64,000 nucleotides of DNA from Rhizobium sp. G21 (GCF_014158035.1 NZ_JACFXW010000002.1:62001-126000); one strand, 5' to 3'; counted from the stretch's first letter, positions 1 through 9,013 are shown. The notes: generated by a model not told the origin, from the sequence alone. Numbers and translations: made by a program.

Positions 1-1689
1 ACAAAAATACTGACCGCCGCAGGCCCGCGGACGGTCGTCGATGGGCTCAGCTTCGACGTCAAAGACAACGAGATCCTGGCAATCATTGGCGAATCGGGCT
101 CCGGCAAGAGTGTAGCCACGCAATCGATCATGGGGCTGATGCCGAGCCCGCCGGCAAAGGTCGTCGGCGGCCAGGCGCTGTTCGAGGGCCGAGATCTGTT
201 GGCGATGCCACCAATTGAGCTGCGTGCCCTCAGGGGAAACCGTATCGGCATGATCTTCCAGGAGCCGATGGCGGCACTGAACCCGATGATGGCGGTCGGC
301 GACCAGATCGCGGAGGCCTTGGTAACTCATCGTGGCCTTGCCTGGAATGCCGCGCGGGCGGAGACACTGCGGCTGCTCGACCGGGTGCGGATTCCCGACG
401 CCGCGGGCCGGGCAAAGTTGCATCCGAGTTCGCTTTCCGGCGGCATGTGCCAGAGAGTGGTGATCGCCGCCGCCCTTGCCTGCAAGCCGTCGCTGGTCAT
501 TGCCGACGAGCCGACCACCGCACTCGATGCCACGGTACAGGCAGAGATCATCGCTCTCATCCGCGACTTGCAGCAGGAAGTGGGCTGCGGCGTCATCTTC
601 ATCACCCATGACATGGGCGTCGTGCGCCAGATTGCCGACCGTATCCTGGTGATGCAGACAGGACGTGCAATCGAGACGGGGAGCCGGATCGACATACTGG
701 ACCGGCCGACGCAGGACTATACAAGGCTATTGATCAAGGCAACTTCGCCGGCGACGCCCAAGCCACCGGCGTCGGCCGTAGCGACCGTGTCCGCTCCACC
801 GCTGGTGATCGAGGATCTGATCGTCTCGTTTGCGCGCACGCGATCGATGACATCGTTCAAATCGCAGGATCGGCTCTTTGCCATGGATGGCGCCAGTCTG
901 ACCGTTTCAGAGGGAGAGACCGTGGCGCTGGTCGGCGAGAGCGGTAGTGGCAAGACCACCATCGCCCGCGCTATTCTGGGGCTTGTCGAGCCGGACAATG
1001 GCCGGGTGCTGCTCAAGGGCCAGGATGTCAACACGTCAGGAGGCCGGACGCGAGGCCGTGTCCAGTTCATCTTCCAGGATCCGCAATCGTCACTCGATCC
1101 ACGATATCGCGCCTGGCGTTCGGTCATCGAGCCGCTGATGCTTGGCGGAGAGAGGGACAAGGTTTTACTGCGCCGCAAGGCCGAGAACCTGATGGCAAAG
1201 GTCGGGTTGGATGGGCGCTATCTCGATCGCTATCCGCATGAGCTGTCGGGCGGCCAGCGCCAGCGGCTGGGTATCGCCCGCGCGCTCAGTGTCAAGCCTG
1301 ATCTTGTTATCGCCGACGAGGCCGTCTCTGCGCTCGATGCGACGACTAGGCTGCAGGTGCTCGAACTGTTCGAACAGATTCAGGCCGAGACGAGGTTGCC
1401 CATCCTGTTCATCACGCATGATTTTGCCGTCGTCACCCGTATCGCTCATCGTGTCGCTGTCATGCGCTTCGGTCGGATGGTGGAAATTGGCCCGACGGCC
1501 TCGGTTCTGGCTGAGCCGCGTCATGCCTATACACGCGCGTTGATTGCCGCGGCGCAAGGTGGCCAGGTAGGAGCACTTCCGGCGTCGCGCGGCCACAGGA
1601 TAGGCCTGAAAAACTCCCAGCGTGACTGGCGGCCGCTGGTCGAGGTCGCGCCGGGACATTTCGTGGAAGAAGAGGGAATGGTGGTATGA
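1..1689 (+). CDS. Fused two-domain ABC transporter ATP-binding protein, peptide/nickel (Dpp/Opp) type, 5' end cut by window
   Basis: Cytoplasmic ATPase that would power a peptide/opine/nickel-type importer. The frame is open from base 1, so the start lies outside the window; at least 562 residues are present. Two nucleotide-binding domains lie in one chain. Domain 1 has Walker A GESGSGKS (bases 91-114), Q-loop IFQEPMAALNP, signature LSGGMCQR and Walker B LVIADEPTTALD. Domain 2 has GESGSGKTT (from about base 934), [19 protein letters not shown] and LVIADEAVSALD. This is a DppD-DppF-like fusion, as in GsiA/YejF. Domain 1 has Cys where Arg is usual in the signature motif. The stop overlaps the start of the hydantoinase (ATGA), so the two are translationally coupled; the inferred cargo is a hydantoin, pyrimidine or amide compound. 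Permease genes would lie upstream. Confidence 0.93.
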   Translation, partial: TKILTAAGPRTVVDGLSFDVKDNEILAIIGESGSGKSVATQSIMGLMPSPPAKVVGGQALFEGRDLLAMPPIELRALRGNRIGMIFQEPMAALNPMMAVGDQIAEALVTHRGLAWNAARAETLRLLDRVRIPDAAGRAKLHPSSLSGGMCQRVVIAAALACKPSLVIADEPTTALDATVQAEIIALIRDLQQEVGCGVIFITHDMGVVRQIADRILVMQTGRAIETGSRIDILDRPTQDYTRLLIKATSPATPKPPASAVATVSAPPLVIEDLIVSFARTRSMTSFKSQDRLFAMDGASLTVSEGETVALVGESGSGKTTIARAILGLVEPDNGRVLLKGQDVNTSGGRTRGRVQFIFQDPQSSLDPRYRAWRSVIEPLMLGGERDKVLLRRKAENLMAKVGLDGRYLDRYPHELSGGQRQRLGIARALSVKPDLVIADEAVSALDATTRLQVLELFEQIQAETRLPILFITHDFAVVTRIAHRVAVMRFGRMVEIGPTASVLAEPRHAYTRALIAAAQGGQVGALPASRGHRIGLKNSQRDWRPLVEVAPGHFVEEEGMVV

Positions 1690-3068
1690 GGTTCGACACG
1701 ATCGTCAAGGGCGGCACAGTCGTCACCGCAGCCGACACATTCCGTGCGGATATTGGCATCCTGGATGGCAGGATTGCTATGTTGGCGGGAGATCTCGATG
1801 ATGCCGACGAGATGATCGATGCAACCGGACTGCTGGTGATGCCAGGTGGGATCGACAGCCATGTCCATCTCGAACAGCCCGGTTCTCCTGGCATCGTCAT
1901 GGCCGACACGTTTGAGACAGGCGCGCGTTCGGCCGCGGTCGGTGGCAATACGACGGTTCTGCCCTTCTGTTTGCAGCAGAAGGGTCAGACGCTGCGCGAG
2001 GCGGTCAAGGACTACACCGAGCGCGCTCAAGATCATTGCTATGTCGATGTTGCATTCCATCTGATCGTCACCGATCCGACGCCCCAGGTGCTTGGCCAGG
2101 AATTGCCGGCGCTGATCGCGGAGGGGTTTACCTCGATCAAGATCTTCATGACCTATGACGATATGAAGCTCGCCGATCGGGAAATCCTCGAGGTTCTTGA
2201 CGTTGCCCGCCAGCACAAGGCGCTGGTTATGGTGCATGCAGAGGGCTACGATTCGATCCGCTTTCTGTCCGAACGGCTCGAACGCCAGGGCAAGACGGCG
2301 CCGGTCTATCATGGCGCGTCACGCCCGGTCGCTGTCGAGCGCGAAGCTACCCATCGCGCGATCAGCCTCGCGGAAATTGTCGAAACCCCTGTCATGATTG
2401 TGCATGTCTCCAACCGCCACGCGATGGAAGAGATCCGCCGGGCGCAGATGCGCGGCCTGCCTATCTATGGTGAGACCTGTCCGCAATATCTGGTGCTGAC
2501 AGAAGCGGATATGGATCGCGAAGGCATGGAAGGCGCCAAATATGTCTGCAGCCCGCCGCCGCGCGACTTCGACAGTCAGGCGGCGTGCTGGGAGGGCCTG
2601 CAACAGGGTGTGTTCGAAGTCTTCTCCTCGGATCATTGCCCCTATCGCTACGAAGACGCGGCCGGAAAAATGGCGCCGAAGGGCCAAACCAATTTCCGTT
2701 ACGTTCCGAATGGCGTTCCCGGCATTGCCACGCGGATGCCGATCCTGTTCTCCGAAGGCGTGGTCAAGGGCCGCATCGATCTCAATCGCTTCGTGGCGCT
2801 GACATCGACGAACCACGCCAAGCGCTACGGCCTCTACCCACACAAGGGCACCATCGCTGTTGGAGCGGATGCCGATATCGTGCTTTGGGATCCGGCGCGC
2901 GAAGTCACGATCCATCACAAAATCCTGCAGGACGGTTGCGACTACACGCCCTACGAGGGTCTTGAGATAACGGGTTGGCCAGTCCTTACGATGTTGCGTG
3001 GAAGTGTGGTTGTCAGAGAGAACGAACTGAAAGGAGCTTTCAGTGGAAATATACTTTCCCGTCGTTGA
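1686..3068 (+). CDS. hydA: Dihydropyrimidinase / D-hydantoinase (amidohydrolase superfamily)
   Basis: Opens cyclic ureides: dihydrouracil/dihydrothymine to N-carbamoyl-beta-amino acids, or 5-substituted hydantoins to N-carbamoyl-amino acids. The 460 residues match the family length. Binuclear metal site: H59 and H61 in GIDSHVHLE, K152 (the carboxylated lysine, in TSIKIFMTYDD), H184 (VMVHAEG), H240 (VHVSN) and D316 (SSDHCPY). The start overlaps the preceding ABC ATPase stop, indicating one operon for uptake and ring opening. No N-carbamoyl amidohydrolase or dihydropyrimidine dehydrogenase gene follows, so the next step must be encoded elsewhere. Dihydropyrimidinase versus hydantoinase cannot be separated by sequence reading alone. 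Confidence 0.92.
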   Translation: MRFDTIVKGGTVVTAADTFRADIGILDGRIAMLAGDLDDADEMIDATGLLVMPGGIDSHVHLEQPGSPGIVMADTFETGARSAAVGGNTTVLPFCLQQKGQTLREAVKDYTERAQDHCYVDVAFHLIVTDPTPQVLGQELPALIAEGFTSIKIFMTYDDMKLADREILEVLDVARQHKALVMVHAEGYDSIRFLSERLERQGKTAPVYHGASRPVAVEREATHRAISLAEIVETPVMIVHVSNRHAMEEIRRAQMRGLPIYGETCPQYLVLTEADMDREGMEGAKYVCSPPPRDFDSQAACWEGLQQGVFEVFSSDHCPYRYEDAAGKMAPKGQTNFRYVPNGVPGIATRMPILFSEGVVKGRIDLNRFVALTSTNHAKRYGLYPHKGTIAVGADADIVLWDPAREVTIHHKILQDGCDYTPYEGLEITGWPVLTMLRGSVVVRENELKGAFSGNILSRR

Positions 3069-3211
3069 TCGGCACAACGCAGTTGACCGTTCGATTCAGT
3101 TCAAGGCGTTCTGAGATTGAACGCTTATCTCTTGGCGCAATGACGCCGTTGATGTCCGCGACGGTGGAGAGATAATTCCCGTCGCGTACATCGGTTTCGA
3201 TGGGAATGTAT

Positions 3212-3985
3212 TTACTGGATCGAATAGCCGCCATCGACCATCAGGATCTGACCCAGCACGAATGACGATGCGTTTGAGCATAGCCAAAGTACCGCTTCGG
3301 CGACCTCTTCAGGGCGCCCCGTACGGCCGATGGGATGGGCGGCGCGGATCGGCTCCATCACCTTGTCCGTTCCGGCCAGTTTGATGAAGCGTTCGATCAT
3401 CGGGGTATCGATCGTGCCAGGGCCGACGGCGTTGATGCGGATACCTTGTTTCGCGTAGTCGAGGGCTGCTCCACGCGTTAGTCCCAGCACGGCATGCTTT
3501 GTGGCGGTGTAGGTAGTCAGGCCTGCAATGCCGTTGACGGCCGACATCGAACCCATGTTGACGATGTTGCCATGGCCCTGCTTGAGCATCTGGTCGATTT
3601 CGGCCCGCATGGAAAGCCAGACGCCGCGAACGCTGACGTCGAACAGTTTGTCATAGGTGTCGGATGGCTGCTCCGCCAACGGTTGGGAATTCTGCGTCAG
3701 GCCCGCATTGTTGAAGGCGAAATCAAGCCGCCCATAATGCTCGACAGCCTGGGCCACCATGGCCTTGACCTGGCCTTCGTCACTGACATCGGTCGCGATG
3801 AATATTGCTTCACCGCCCGCACCTCGGATTTGTCCGACCGTTTCTTCCCCGGAATGACGATTGACATCGGACACGACGACTTTCGCGCCTTGGCTGGCAA
3901 AGGCCAGAGCGGTCGCGCGCCCGATGCCCAAGCCTGCGCCGGTGATGAGCGCGATCCCGTCCTTAAATTCATCGTAATGTGGCAT
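3212..3985 (-). CDS. SDR family NAD(P)-dependent oxidoreductase (FabG-like)
   Basis: Classical short-chain dehydrogenase of about 257 residues with a single Rossmann domain. Visible motifs: TGAGLGIG cofactor loop near the N-terminus, FNNAG, catalytic Ser in NMGSMSAV, YTATK (Y-x-x-x-K) and PGTIDTPM. An Asp after beta-2 (VVSDVN) suggests NAD(H) preference. I prefer the ATG at 3985 (MPHYDEF) because an AGAAGG ribosome site sits about 8 nt upstream; an ATG 9 nt further out has that site directly abutting it. It lies just downstream of the old-yellow-enzyme gene on the same strand (about 66 nt gap), so the two probably form an operon. The substrate is not predictable. Confidence 0.88.
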   Translation of the reverse strand: MPHYDEFKDGIALITGAGLGIGRATALAFASQGAKVVVSDVNRHSGEETVGQIRGAGGEAIFIATDVSDEGQVKAMVAQAVEHYGRLDFAFNNAGLTQNSQPLAEQPSDTYDKLFDVSVRGVWLSMRAEIDQMLKQGHGNIVNMGSMSAVNGIAGLTTYTATKHAVLGLTRGAALDYAKQGIRINAVGPGTIDTPMIERFIKLAGTDKVMEPIRAAHPIGRTGRPEEVAEAVLWLCSNASSFVLGQILMVDGGYSIQ

Positions 3986-4051
3986 GTGATACATCCTTCT
4001 CGTTTTTGATGTTGCTCGCCCCGTTTGTGGGGCAAATCCGAACGCTGGCTT

Positions 4052-5239
4052 TCAAGCGATGTGCGTTCGTGTTTCCGGGCGGTGCGGCGGGTAATCGACA
4101 TATCCCTTCGCCCCGCCGGTGTAGTAGGTGGCCCGGTCGGGGGTGTTGAGCGGCCAATCGTTGCGCAATCGCGCGACAAGATCGGGATTGGCGATATAGG
4201 CCTGGCCAAAGCCTGCCATATCGATCACGCCATTGGTGATCAGCTCGTTTGCCCGTGCCCTGGTCATCCCGCCGTCAAGGAGGATGGCCGTCTCGGGCGC
4301 CACCGAGCGCCACTTGATGAGCAACTCCTTGATGGCATCGCTCGTCGGCTTTTGACCTACCGGCGTGTTGAAGAAGCCCGTCTGGTCCATCACATGGAAG
4401 TATGCGGTCCCGCGATCGCCCAGCGCCTTGCCGAGAGCGACATAGGTCTCCTCGGCGTCATCGAACAGCGGCACGGCCCCGATCGTACCATAGGGCGTCA
4501 GGCGAATGCCGACACGGTCCGAACCGATGGCCGATCCAACGGCGTCCACGACCTCCAGCGTGAAACGAAGGCGCCCTTCCATCGTCGCGGCAGAGTAGCA
4601 GTCCGTGCGGTCGTTGATGAGCGGATTGAGGAACTGGTCGAACAGATAGCCGTTGGCGGCATGCAGTTCGACACCATCGAACCCGGCGTCCATTGCGTTG
4701 CGCGCGGCTTGCACGAAATCATCGACGACGCGGGGTATTTCACTGGTTTCGAGCGCACGTGGCCTGGAGGATGGCACAAAACCGACATTGCCGGCGTCAT
4801 CGCGGCCGAAGGCCATGGCTCCTTCCGCAGCACGATCGGTCGAACTGACGGGAGAGGCGCCATCTGCTTGGATCGATGTGTGCGATATGCGACCGACATG
4901 CCAGAGCTGGATGAACATCCGGCCCCCGACGGCGTGGACGGAATCCGTGACGAGTTTCCAGCCTGCAATCTGCTCTCTTGAGAATATGCCGGGATTGTAA
5001 AAGTACCCCTGACCTTCCCGCGAGATTGGAGAACCCTCCGAAATGATCAATCCCGCTGTTGCGCGCTGGGTATAATAGAGAGCCACCTGTTCGGTGGCCG
5101 CATCCTTGGGGCCGCGAGACCGGGTGAGCGGTGGCATGAAGATGCGGTTGGGAAGCTGCAGCCCCGCGAGGCTGAAGGGTGAAAACAAGTCTGTCGTGGG
5201 TGCCTGCCTTTGGATTTGGAACAGGCTCTTGACTATCAA
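4052..5239 (-). CDS. Alkene reductase / NADH:flavin oxidoreductase, old yellow enzyme family (NemA-like)
   Basis: FMN-dependent ene-reductase that reduces activated C=C bonds (N-ethylmaleimide, enones, nitro-esters) with NAD(P)H. About 395 residues, one TIM barrel. Family signatures: LFSPFSLAGLQLPNRI at the N-terminus, MPPLTRSR, IQLWHVGR, HAANGYLFDQFLNP (the HxxNGYLxDQFL flavin/active-site region), NDRTDCY...R (family RxDxYGGS, here with Ser-Ala instead of Gly-Gly) and GFGQAYIANPDL near the C-terminus. A start nearer TTDLFSP is possible. It is divergent from a LysR regulator with only 58 nt between them and precedes an SDR gene, a common layout for a reductive detoxification operon. Confidence 0.93.
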   Translation of the reverse strand: MIVKSLFQIQRQAPTTDLFSPFSLAGLQLPNRIFMPPLTRSRGPKDAATEQVALYYTQRATAGLIISEGSPISREGQGYFYNPGIFSREQIAGWKLVTDSVHAVGGRMFIQLWHVGRISHTSIQADGASPVSSTDRAAEGAMAFGRDDAGNVGFVPSSRPRALETSEIPRVVDDFVQAARNAMDAGFDGVELHAANGYLFDQFLNPLINDRTDCYSAATMEGRLRFTLEVVDAVGSAIGSDRVGIRLTPYGTIGAVPLFDDAEETYVALGKALGDRGTAYFHVMDQTGFFNTPVGQKPTSDAIKELLIKWRSVAPETAILLDGGMTRARANELITNGVIDMAGFGQAYIANPDLVARLRNDWPLNTPDRATYYTGGAKGYVDYPPHRPETRTHIA

Positions 5240-5267
5240 CTCCAGATCAATGAAGAAACTTTCTTAA

Positions 5268-5286
5268 ATTCGTTTCACTGCGGAAT
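5268..5286. promoter_or_regulatory. Candidate LysR-type operator, ATTC-N11-GAAT
   Basis: In the 58-nt gap between the divergent ene-reductase and lysR genes there is an inverted repeat ATTC, 11 nt, GAAT, which fits the T-N11-A rule for LysR-type binding sites. A second partial dyad (GAATATAATTC) overlaps its right half. Position and form suggest autoregulation plus control of the reductase gene; this is inference. Confidence 0.4.
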
Positions 5287-5297
5287 ATAATTCGTTC

Positions 5298-6248
5298 ATG
5301 GTTCTGGCTGTCGAAAGCATAGGGGCGATGCAAGCCTTCGTTCAGGCCGCCGACAAGCGGAGCTTCAAGCTGGCTGGCCAGGTGGTTGGCCTCACCCCGT
5401 CTGCGGTGGGAAAGGCAATTCAGAAGCTGGAGGATCAACTCGGTGTTCGCCTGTTTCACCGCTCGACCCGGTCCGTCACCATTACCGACGAAGGGTTGAT
5501 GTTTCTCGATCGATGCCGGCGTATCCTTGCCGAAGTGGAAGCTGCGCAAGCTGAACTCGCCAACGCTGGCGCGGCGCCGCAGGGACGGCTCAAGATTAGT
5601 CTGCCTGTTGAGCCGACATTGATCCTGCCCATCGTTGCGGAATTCAACGAAGCCTATCCCGATATTGAGCTTGATCTCGACATCAACGATCGCTTCGTCG
5701 ATGTGATCGAAGAGGGCTTTGATGCCGTCATCCGATCAGGGGCTCCGAAAGACAGCCGCCTGCTTCATCGCAAGCTTGGGGAATTCGTCTGGCGGTTCGT
5801 TGCATCCCCCGACTATGTTGCAAGATGCGGCGCTCCGGCCGCCGTCAGTGAGCTGGTCAACCATCGTTGCCTTCGCCACCGCTATCCCGAAACCGGAAGA
5901 CTTTTACCGTGGCCCGTTGAACCCGACTTGGAAACGGCTGGGGTGCCGGTCACCATCACCGCCAGCATGATGGGGCCGTTGCTGGAACTGGCTGTGCGTG
6001 GGCGCGGCATTGCCTTCCTCCCACATTTTGCCGTCGACCAACAGATTGCTTCCGGTTCACTGGTGGAGGTCCTGCCTGGTCAAAGCCAGAATTCCGGTTC
6101 TCTGCACCTGCTCTGGCCGGCAAGCCGCTATCCGCTTCCCAAGGTGCGGGTCTTTGTCGATTTCCTGACGACGCGCATGATGCGCGCCTTGGCGGAGCGG
6201 CGGACCGGGGACACCGGCAAGCAACGCTCCGACGGCGTCTGCCGGTGA
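5298..6248 (+). CDS. LysR family transcriptional regulator
   Basis: DNA-binding regulator of 316 residues. The N-terminal winged helix-turn-helix covers about residues 5-65 (AFVQAADKRSFKLAGQVVG, then SAVGKAIQKLEDQLGVRLF, HRSTRSVTITDEG). The C-terminal substrate-binding domain covers about 90-300. This is the CrgA/YafC-like subgroup common beside oxidoreductases. Divergent from the old-yellow-enzyme gene with a T-N11-A dyad between them, so that gene is its likely target. The gene ends 6 nt before the convergent aldo/keto reductase. The inducer is unknown. Confidence 0.93.
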   Translation: MVLAVESIGAMQAFVQAADKRSFKLAGQVVGLTPSAVGKAIQKLEDQLGVRLFHRSTRSVTITDEGLMFLDRCRRILAEVEAAQAELANAGAAPQGRLKISLPVEPTLILPIVAEFNEAYPDIELDLDINDRFVDVIEEGFDAVIRSGAPKDSRLLHRKLGEFVWRFVASPDYVARCGAPAAVSELVNHRCLRHRYPETGRLLPWPVEPDLETAGVPVTITASMMGPLLELAVRGRGIAFLPHFAVDQQIASGSLVEVLPGQSQNSGSLHLLWPASRYPLPKVRVFVDFLTTRMMRALAERRTGDTGKQRSDGVCR

Positions 6249-6254
6249 CGGGCC

Positions 6255-7307
6255 TCAGGTTGAGGGCGGCGAAAAGCCCGGTATCCGCGCCATGATACGC
6301 TGCAATTCGCGGTCATCCGAGATCCCTTGGAAGTCGTATCGCGGCGTATAGGGCGTCTCCAGAAGGCGCACCTCCTCGTCGGTGAGCGTGATGGCGAGTG
6401 ATGCGATCGCATCGTCGATCTGGCTCGGCTTGCTGGCGCCGACAAGCGGAGCGGTCACCACCGGGTTGCGGCGCAACCATGCAAGCGCGATTTGCGCGCG
6501 CGAGACACCACGTCCTTCGGCGATCTGTCCAACGGCATCGACGATGGCGCTGTCGCTTTCGGCCGTCAACTGTGTGTAGAGCATGTCGGCGAAGGGGTCG
6601 CTGCCGGATCGCGCGGTGGCTTTCGCGCCGCTCCACGGACGGGCAAGGCGGCCACGCGCCAGCGGGCTCCAGACGATCGTCCCGATGCCTTCATCCCGGC
6701 ACAGCGGCAGCATCTCGCGCTCCTCCTCGCGGGCGAGGAGATTGTAGTGATCCTGCATGGACACGAAGCGCGTCCAGCCGTTTGTCTTCTGCAGATGTAA
6801 AGCCTTCGAGAATTCCCAGGCATGCATAGAGGACGCGCCGAGATAACGGACCTTGCCGGCCTTCACGGTATCATGGAGCGCTTCCAACGTTTCTTCGAGC
6901 GACGTGTCGGGATCATTGCGATGGATCTGATAGAGGTCGACATAGTCGGTTCCGAGACGGCGTAGGCTGTGGTCGATCTCCGTCATGATGGCCTTGCGCG
7001 ACAACCCCTTGCCGTTCGGGCCGGGACGCATCGGGTGACGCAGCTTGGTGGCGATGACGACATCGTCGCGGTTGGCGAAATCTTTCAAGGCCCGGCCAAG
7101 AATCTCCTCGCTCGATCCTTGTGAATACATGTTGGCGGTGTCGAAGAAATTGATGCCCTGCTCAATGGCATGCTTGATCAGGGGGCGGCTCTCCTCCTCA
7201 GGAAGCGACCAGACGGGATGACCGCGTTTGGGATCGCCATAGGTCATGGCGCCGATTGCAATGGGGGAAACGTCCAGACCTGTTTTGCCGAGCTTGATAT
7301 AGTTCAT
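6255..7307 (-). CDS. Aldo/keto reductase
   Basis: NADPH-dependent aldehyde/ketone reductase of the (beta/alpha)8 AKR superfamily, 350 residues, of the Tas/YajO/YhdN-like type. Catalytic tetrad visible: Asp and Tyr in FFDTANMYS, Lys in ATKLRHP, His in YQIHRND. C-terminal NADP-binding segment: GASKPSQIDDAIASL. The ribosome site AGGAGG lies 5 nt upstream of the ATG. Divergent from a TetR gene; two copies of a 12-bp palindrome lie between the promoters, so it is probably repressed by that TetR. Confidence 0.94.
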   Translation of the reverse strand: MNYIKLGKTGLDVSPIAIGAMTYGDPKRGHPVWSLPEEESRPLIKHAIEQGINFFDTANMYSQGSSEEILGRALKDFANRDDVVIATKLRHPMRPGPNGKGLSRKAIMTEIDHSLRRLGTDYVDLYQIHRNDPDTSLEETLEALHDTVKAGKVRYLGASSMHAWEFSKALHLQKTNGWTRFVSMQDHYNLLAREEEREMLPLCRDEGIGTIVWSPLARGRLARPWSGAKATARSGSDPFADMLYTQLTAESDSAIVDAVGQIAEGRGVSRAQIALAWLRRNPVVTAPLVGASKPSQIDDAIASLAITLTDEEVRLLETPYTPRYDFQGISDDRELQRIMARIPGFSPPST

Positions 7308-7331
7308 GATGCCTCCTATGGTGGCCTTAGT

Positions 7332-7375
7332 GGAGAGTTCTCCGGTTTGACTATGAGTTAACGGAGAATTCTCCG
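7332..7375. promoter_or_regulatory. Two palindromic operator copies (GGAGARTTCTCC) between akr and tetR
   Basis: GGAGAGTTCTCC at 7332-7343 and CGGAGAATTCTCCG at 7362-7375. The second is a perfect 14-bp palindrome; the first differs by one base. Their centres are 31 bp apart, about three helical turns, so two TetR dimers could bind the same face of the DNA. A -35-like TTGACT lies between them. This is a textbook arrangement for a self-regulating TetR that also represses the divergent aldo/keto reductase. Confidence 0.72.
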
Positions 7376-7414
7376 CTTAGCAAGTGGGCCTGTAGCGAGT
7401 AGGATGGTTGCAAG

Positions 7415-7977
7415 GTGAGAGAACAAACTCGTTCGATGACGAGGGCCGATGCGCTGAAGAACCGGGAGCACATCCTGCAAATCGCACACGATGCCTTTGT
7501 GGAGTCGGGTGCGACGTCGCTCAATGAGATCGCCAAGCGCGCCGGTGTCGGTGCGGGTACGCTGTATCGGCATTTTCCAACCCGCGAAGCGCTTATTCTT
7601 GCGGTCTACCGCCATGACATTGAGCGACTGGTCACGTCGGTGCCTGAATTGCTCGCGCGACATACGGCCGTTCAGGCCTTCCGGCAGTGGTTTGCCACGC
7701 TCGCGGGCTACATCCGGGTGAAACATGGACTTGGCGATGCCCTGCACAGCCCGGCCGCGCAGGAGGCAATCCAGGGAACCTATGCTCCGGTCATTGCTGC
7801 GTTGGATGAGTTGATCCGGGCCTGTGTTGCCGAGGGCAGCATGCGTGAAGGCTTGCGGGCCGCCGATATTCTTCTGCTCATGGGATTTTACTGGCGCGCT
7901 CCAGCGGATGCGGAGGGCGCCAGCAGGCGGAGAGGCTGATGGAAGTTGTGCTGGATGGGTTGGCGCCGAAGAGGTGA
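7415..7977 (+). CDS. TetR/AcrR family transcriptional regulator (C-terminal frameshift)
   Basis: Repressor with an N-terminal helix-turn-helix (about residues 15-60: ILQIAHDAFVESGATSLNEI, then AKRAGVGAGTLYRHFPTREAL) and an all-helical ligand domain. Reading stops early at 7939 after the ADAEG segment. If the GGG at 7915-7917 is GGGG, the frame continues GRQQAERLMEVVLDGLAPKR to a stop at 7977, giving 187 residues and a normal TetR end. The start is GTG at 7415; ATG at 7436 is possible. Likely targets are the divergent aldo/keto reductase and itself, through the two palindromes upstream; perhaps also the downstream SDR gene. Confidence 0.85.
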
Positions 7978-8119
7978 CGTCGCTGCCTCAGGCTGCTGAT
8001 CGACAGGATCAGGCAAGAAATAGACAGGACCGTTTCTAGCCGGTGTGGGGCTTCGGTCATAGATTGCATCGAACGGGCGCCAGATGCGCCTCAGTCAGAT
8101 CAACAGCGGAAGTTATTCT

Positions 8120-8947
8120 ATGAGAACCTGGTTCATTACCGGCGCCAATCGTGGTCTCGGCCTGGAAATCGCACGTGCAGCACTTGAGGCTGGCGACACT
8201 GTCATTGCGACGGCGCGCAACCCGCAGCGGATCGTTGAGTCCTTGGATGCCTTTGCCGAAAGGCTCCACACGATCCCTCTCGATGTTACCGATCACGCAG
8301 CGGTCGATAAATCGGTCAATGCGGCGAAGGAGCGGTTCGGACGGATCGACGTTCTGGTCAACAATGCGGGCTACGGCCAGCTCGGCGCCTTCGAAGAAAT
8401 CGCCCCGGAAACCGTGTCGCGGCAGTTCGCCACGAACGTCTTCGGCGTATTCGATATCACACGCGCCGTCCTTCCGATCATGCGGGCTCAGCGCTTCGGC
8501 CATATCATAACGATATCGTCGATTGCGGGTATGCAGGGATTTGAAGGCTCGTCGATCTATTGCGCCACTAAACATGCCGTATCCGGCTGGTCGGAAGGGC
8601 TCGCCCGCGAGGTGGCGCCGTTCGGCATCAAGGTGACATGCGTCTATCCCGGCCGTTTCCGCACCGACTTTCTTGATGGCAGTTCTGTTCGCTACGGCGA
8701 TTTTGCAATCGAGGACTATGCGGCGGCCTCCGCCCGGCGTCGGCAGGCGCTCGATGCCGACAACCACCAGCAGATCGGCGACCCTCGGAAATTCGCCGCA
8801 GCAATGCTTGCGCTGGTCAAGACGCAGAACCCGCCCGTTTGGCTCGCGACAGGCTCGGATGCCCATGCGGTTTTCGGCAATAAATCCGCAGCACTTACCG
8901 AAAATCTAGAACACTGGAAGGATCTGGTTCTGTCAACGGACTTCTAA
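8120..8947 (+). CDS. SDR family oxidoreductase (17-beta-HSD/retinol-dehydrogenase-like)
   Basis: Classical SDR of about 275 residues. Motifs: TGANRGLG cofactor loop at the N-terminus, VNNAGYGQLGAFEE, catalytic Ser in ITISSIAG, YCATK (Y-x-x-x-K) and PGRFRTDF. An Arg after beta-2 (ATARNPQR) suggests NADP(H). I use the ATG at 8120 (MRTWFITG), which puts the glycine motif where the family has it; an upstream ATG would add 12 residues. It sits between a TetR and an AraC gene, all on the plus strand. Confidence 0.9.
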   Translation: MRTWFITGANRGLGLEIARAALEAGDTVIATARNPQRIVESLDAFAERLHTIPLDVTDHAAVDKSVNAAKERFGRIDVLVNNAGYGQLGAFEEIAPETVSRQFATNVFGVFDITRAVLPIMRAQRFGHIITISSIAGMQGFEGSSIYCATKHAVSGWSEGLAREVAPFGIKVTCVYPGRFRTDFLDGSSVRYGDFAIEDYAAASARRRQALDADNHQQIGDPRKFAAAMLALVKTQNPPVWLATGSDAHAVFGNKSAALTENLEHWKDLVLSTDF

Positions 8948-9013
8948 GCGGCGGTCCGAGAGGCTAGGGTAGCGAGGGCGCTGAGGTGGGTCATTCTGCA
9001 AACGAAGGCCGTC

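Noticed and set aside
4025..4981. 318-residue plus-strand frame opposite the old-yellow-enzyme gene
   Set aside because: Antisense shadow; the minus-strand protein carries full family motifs.
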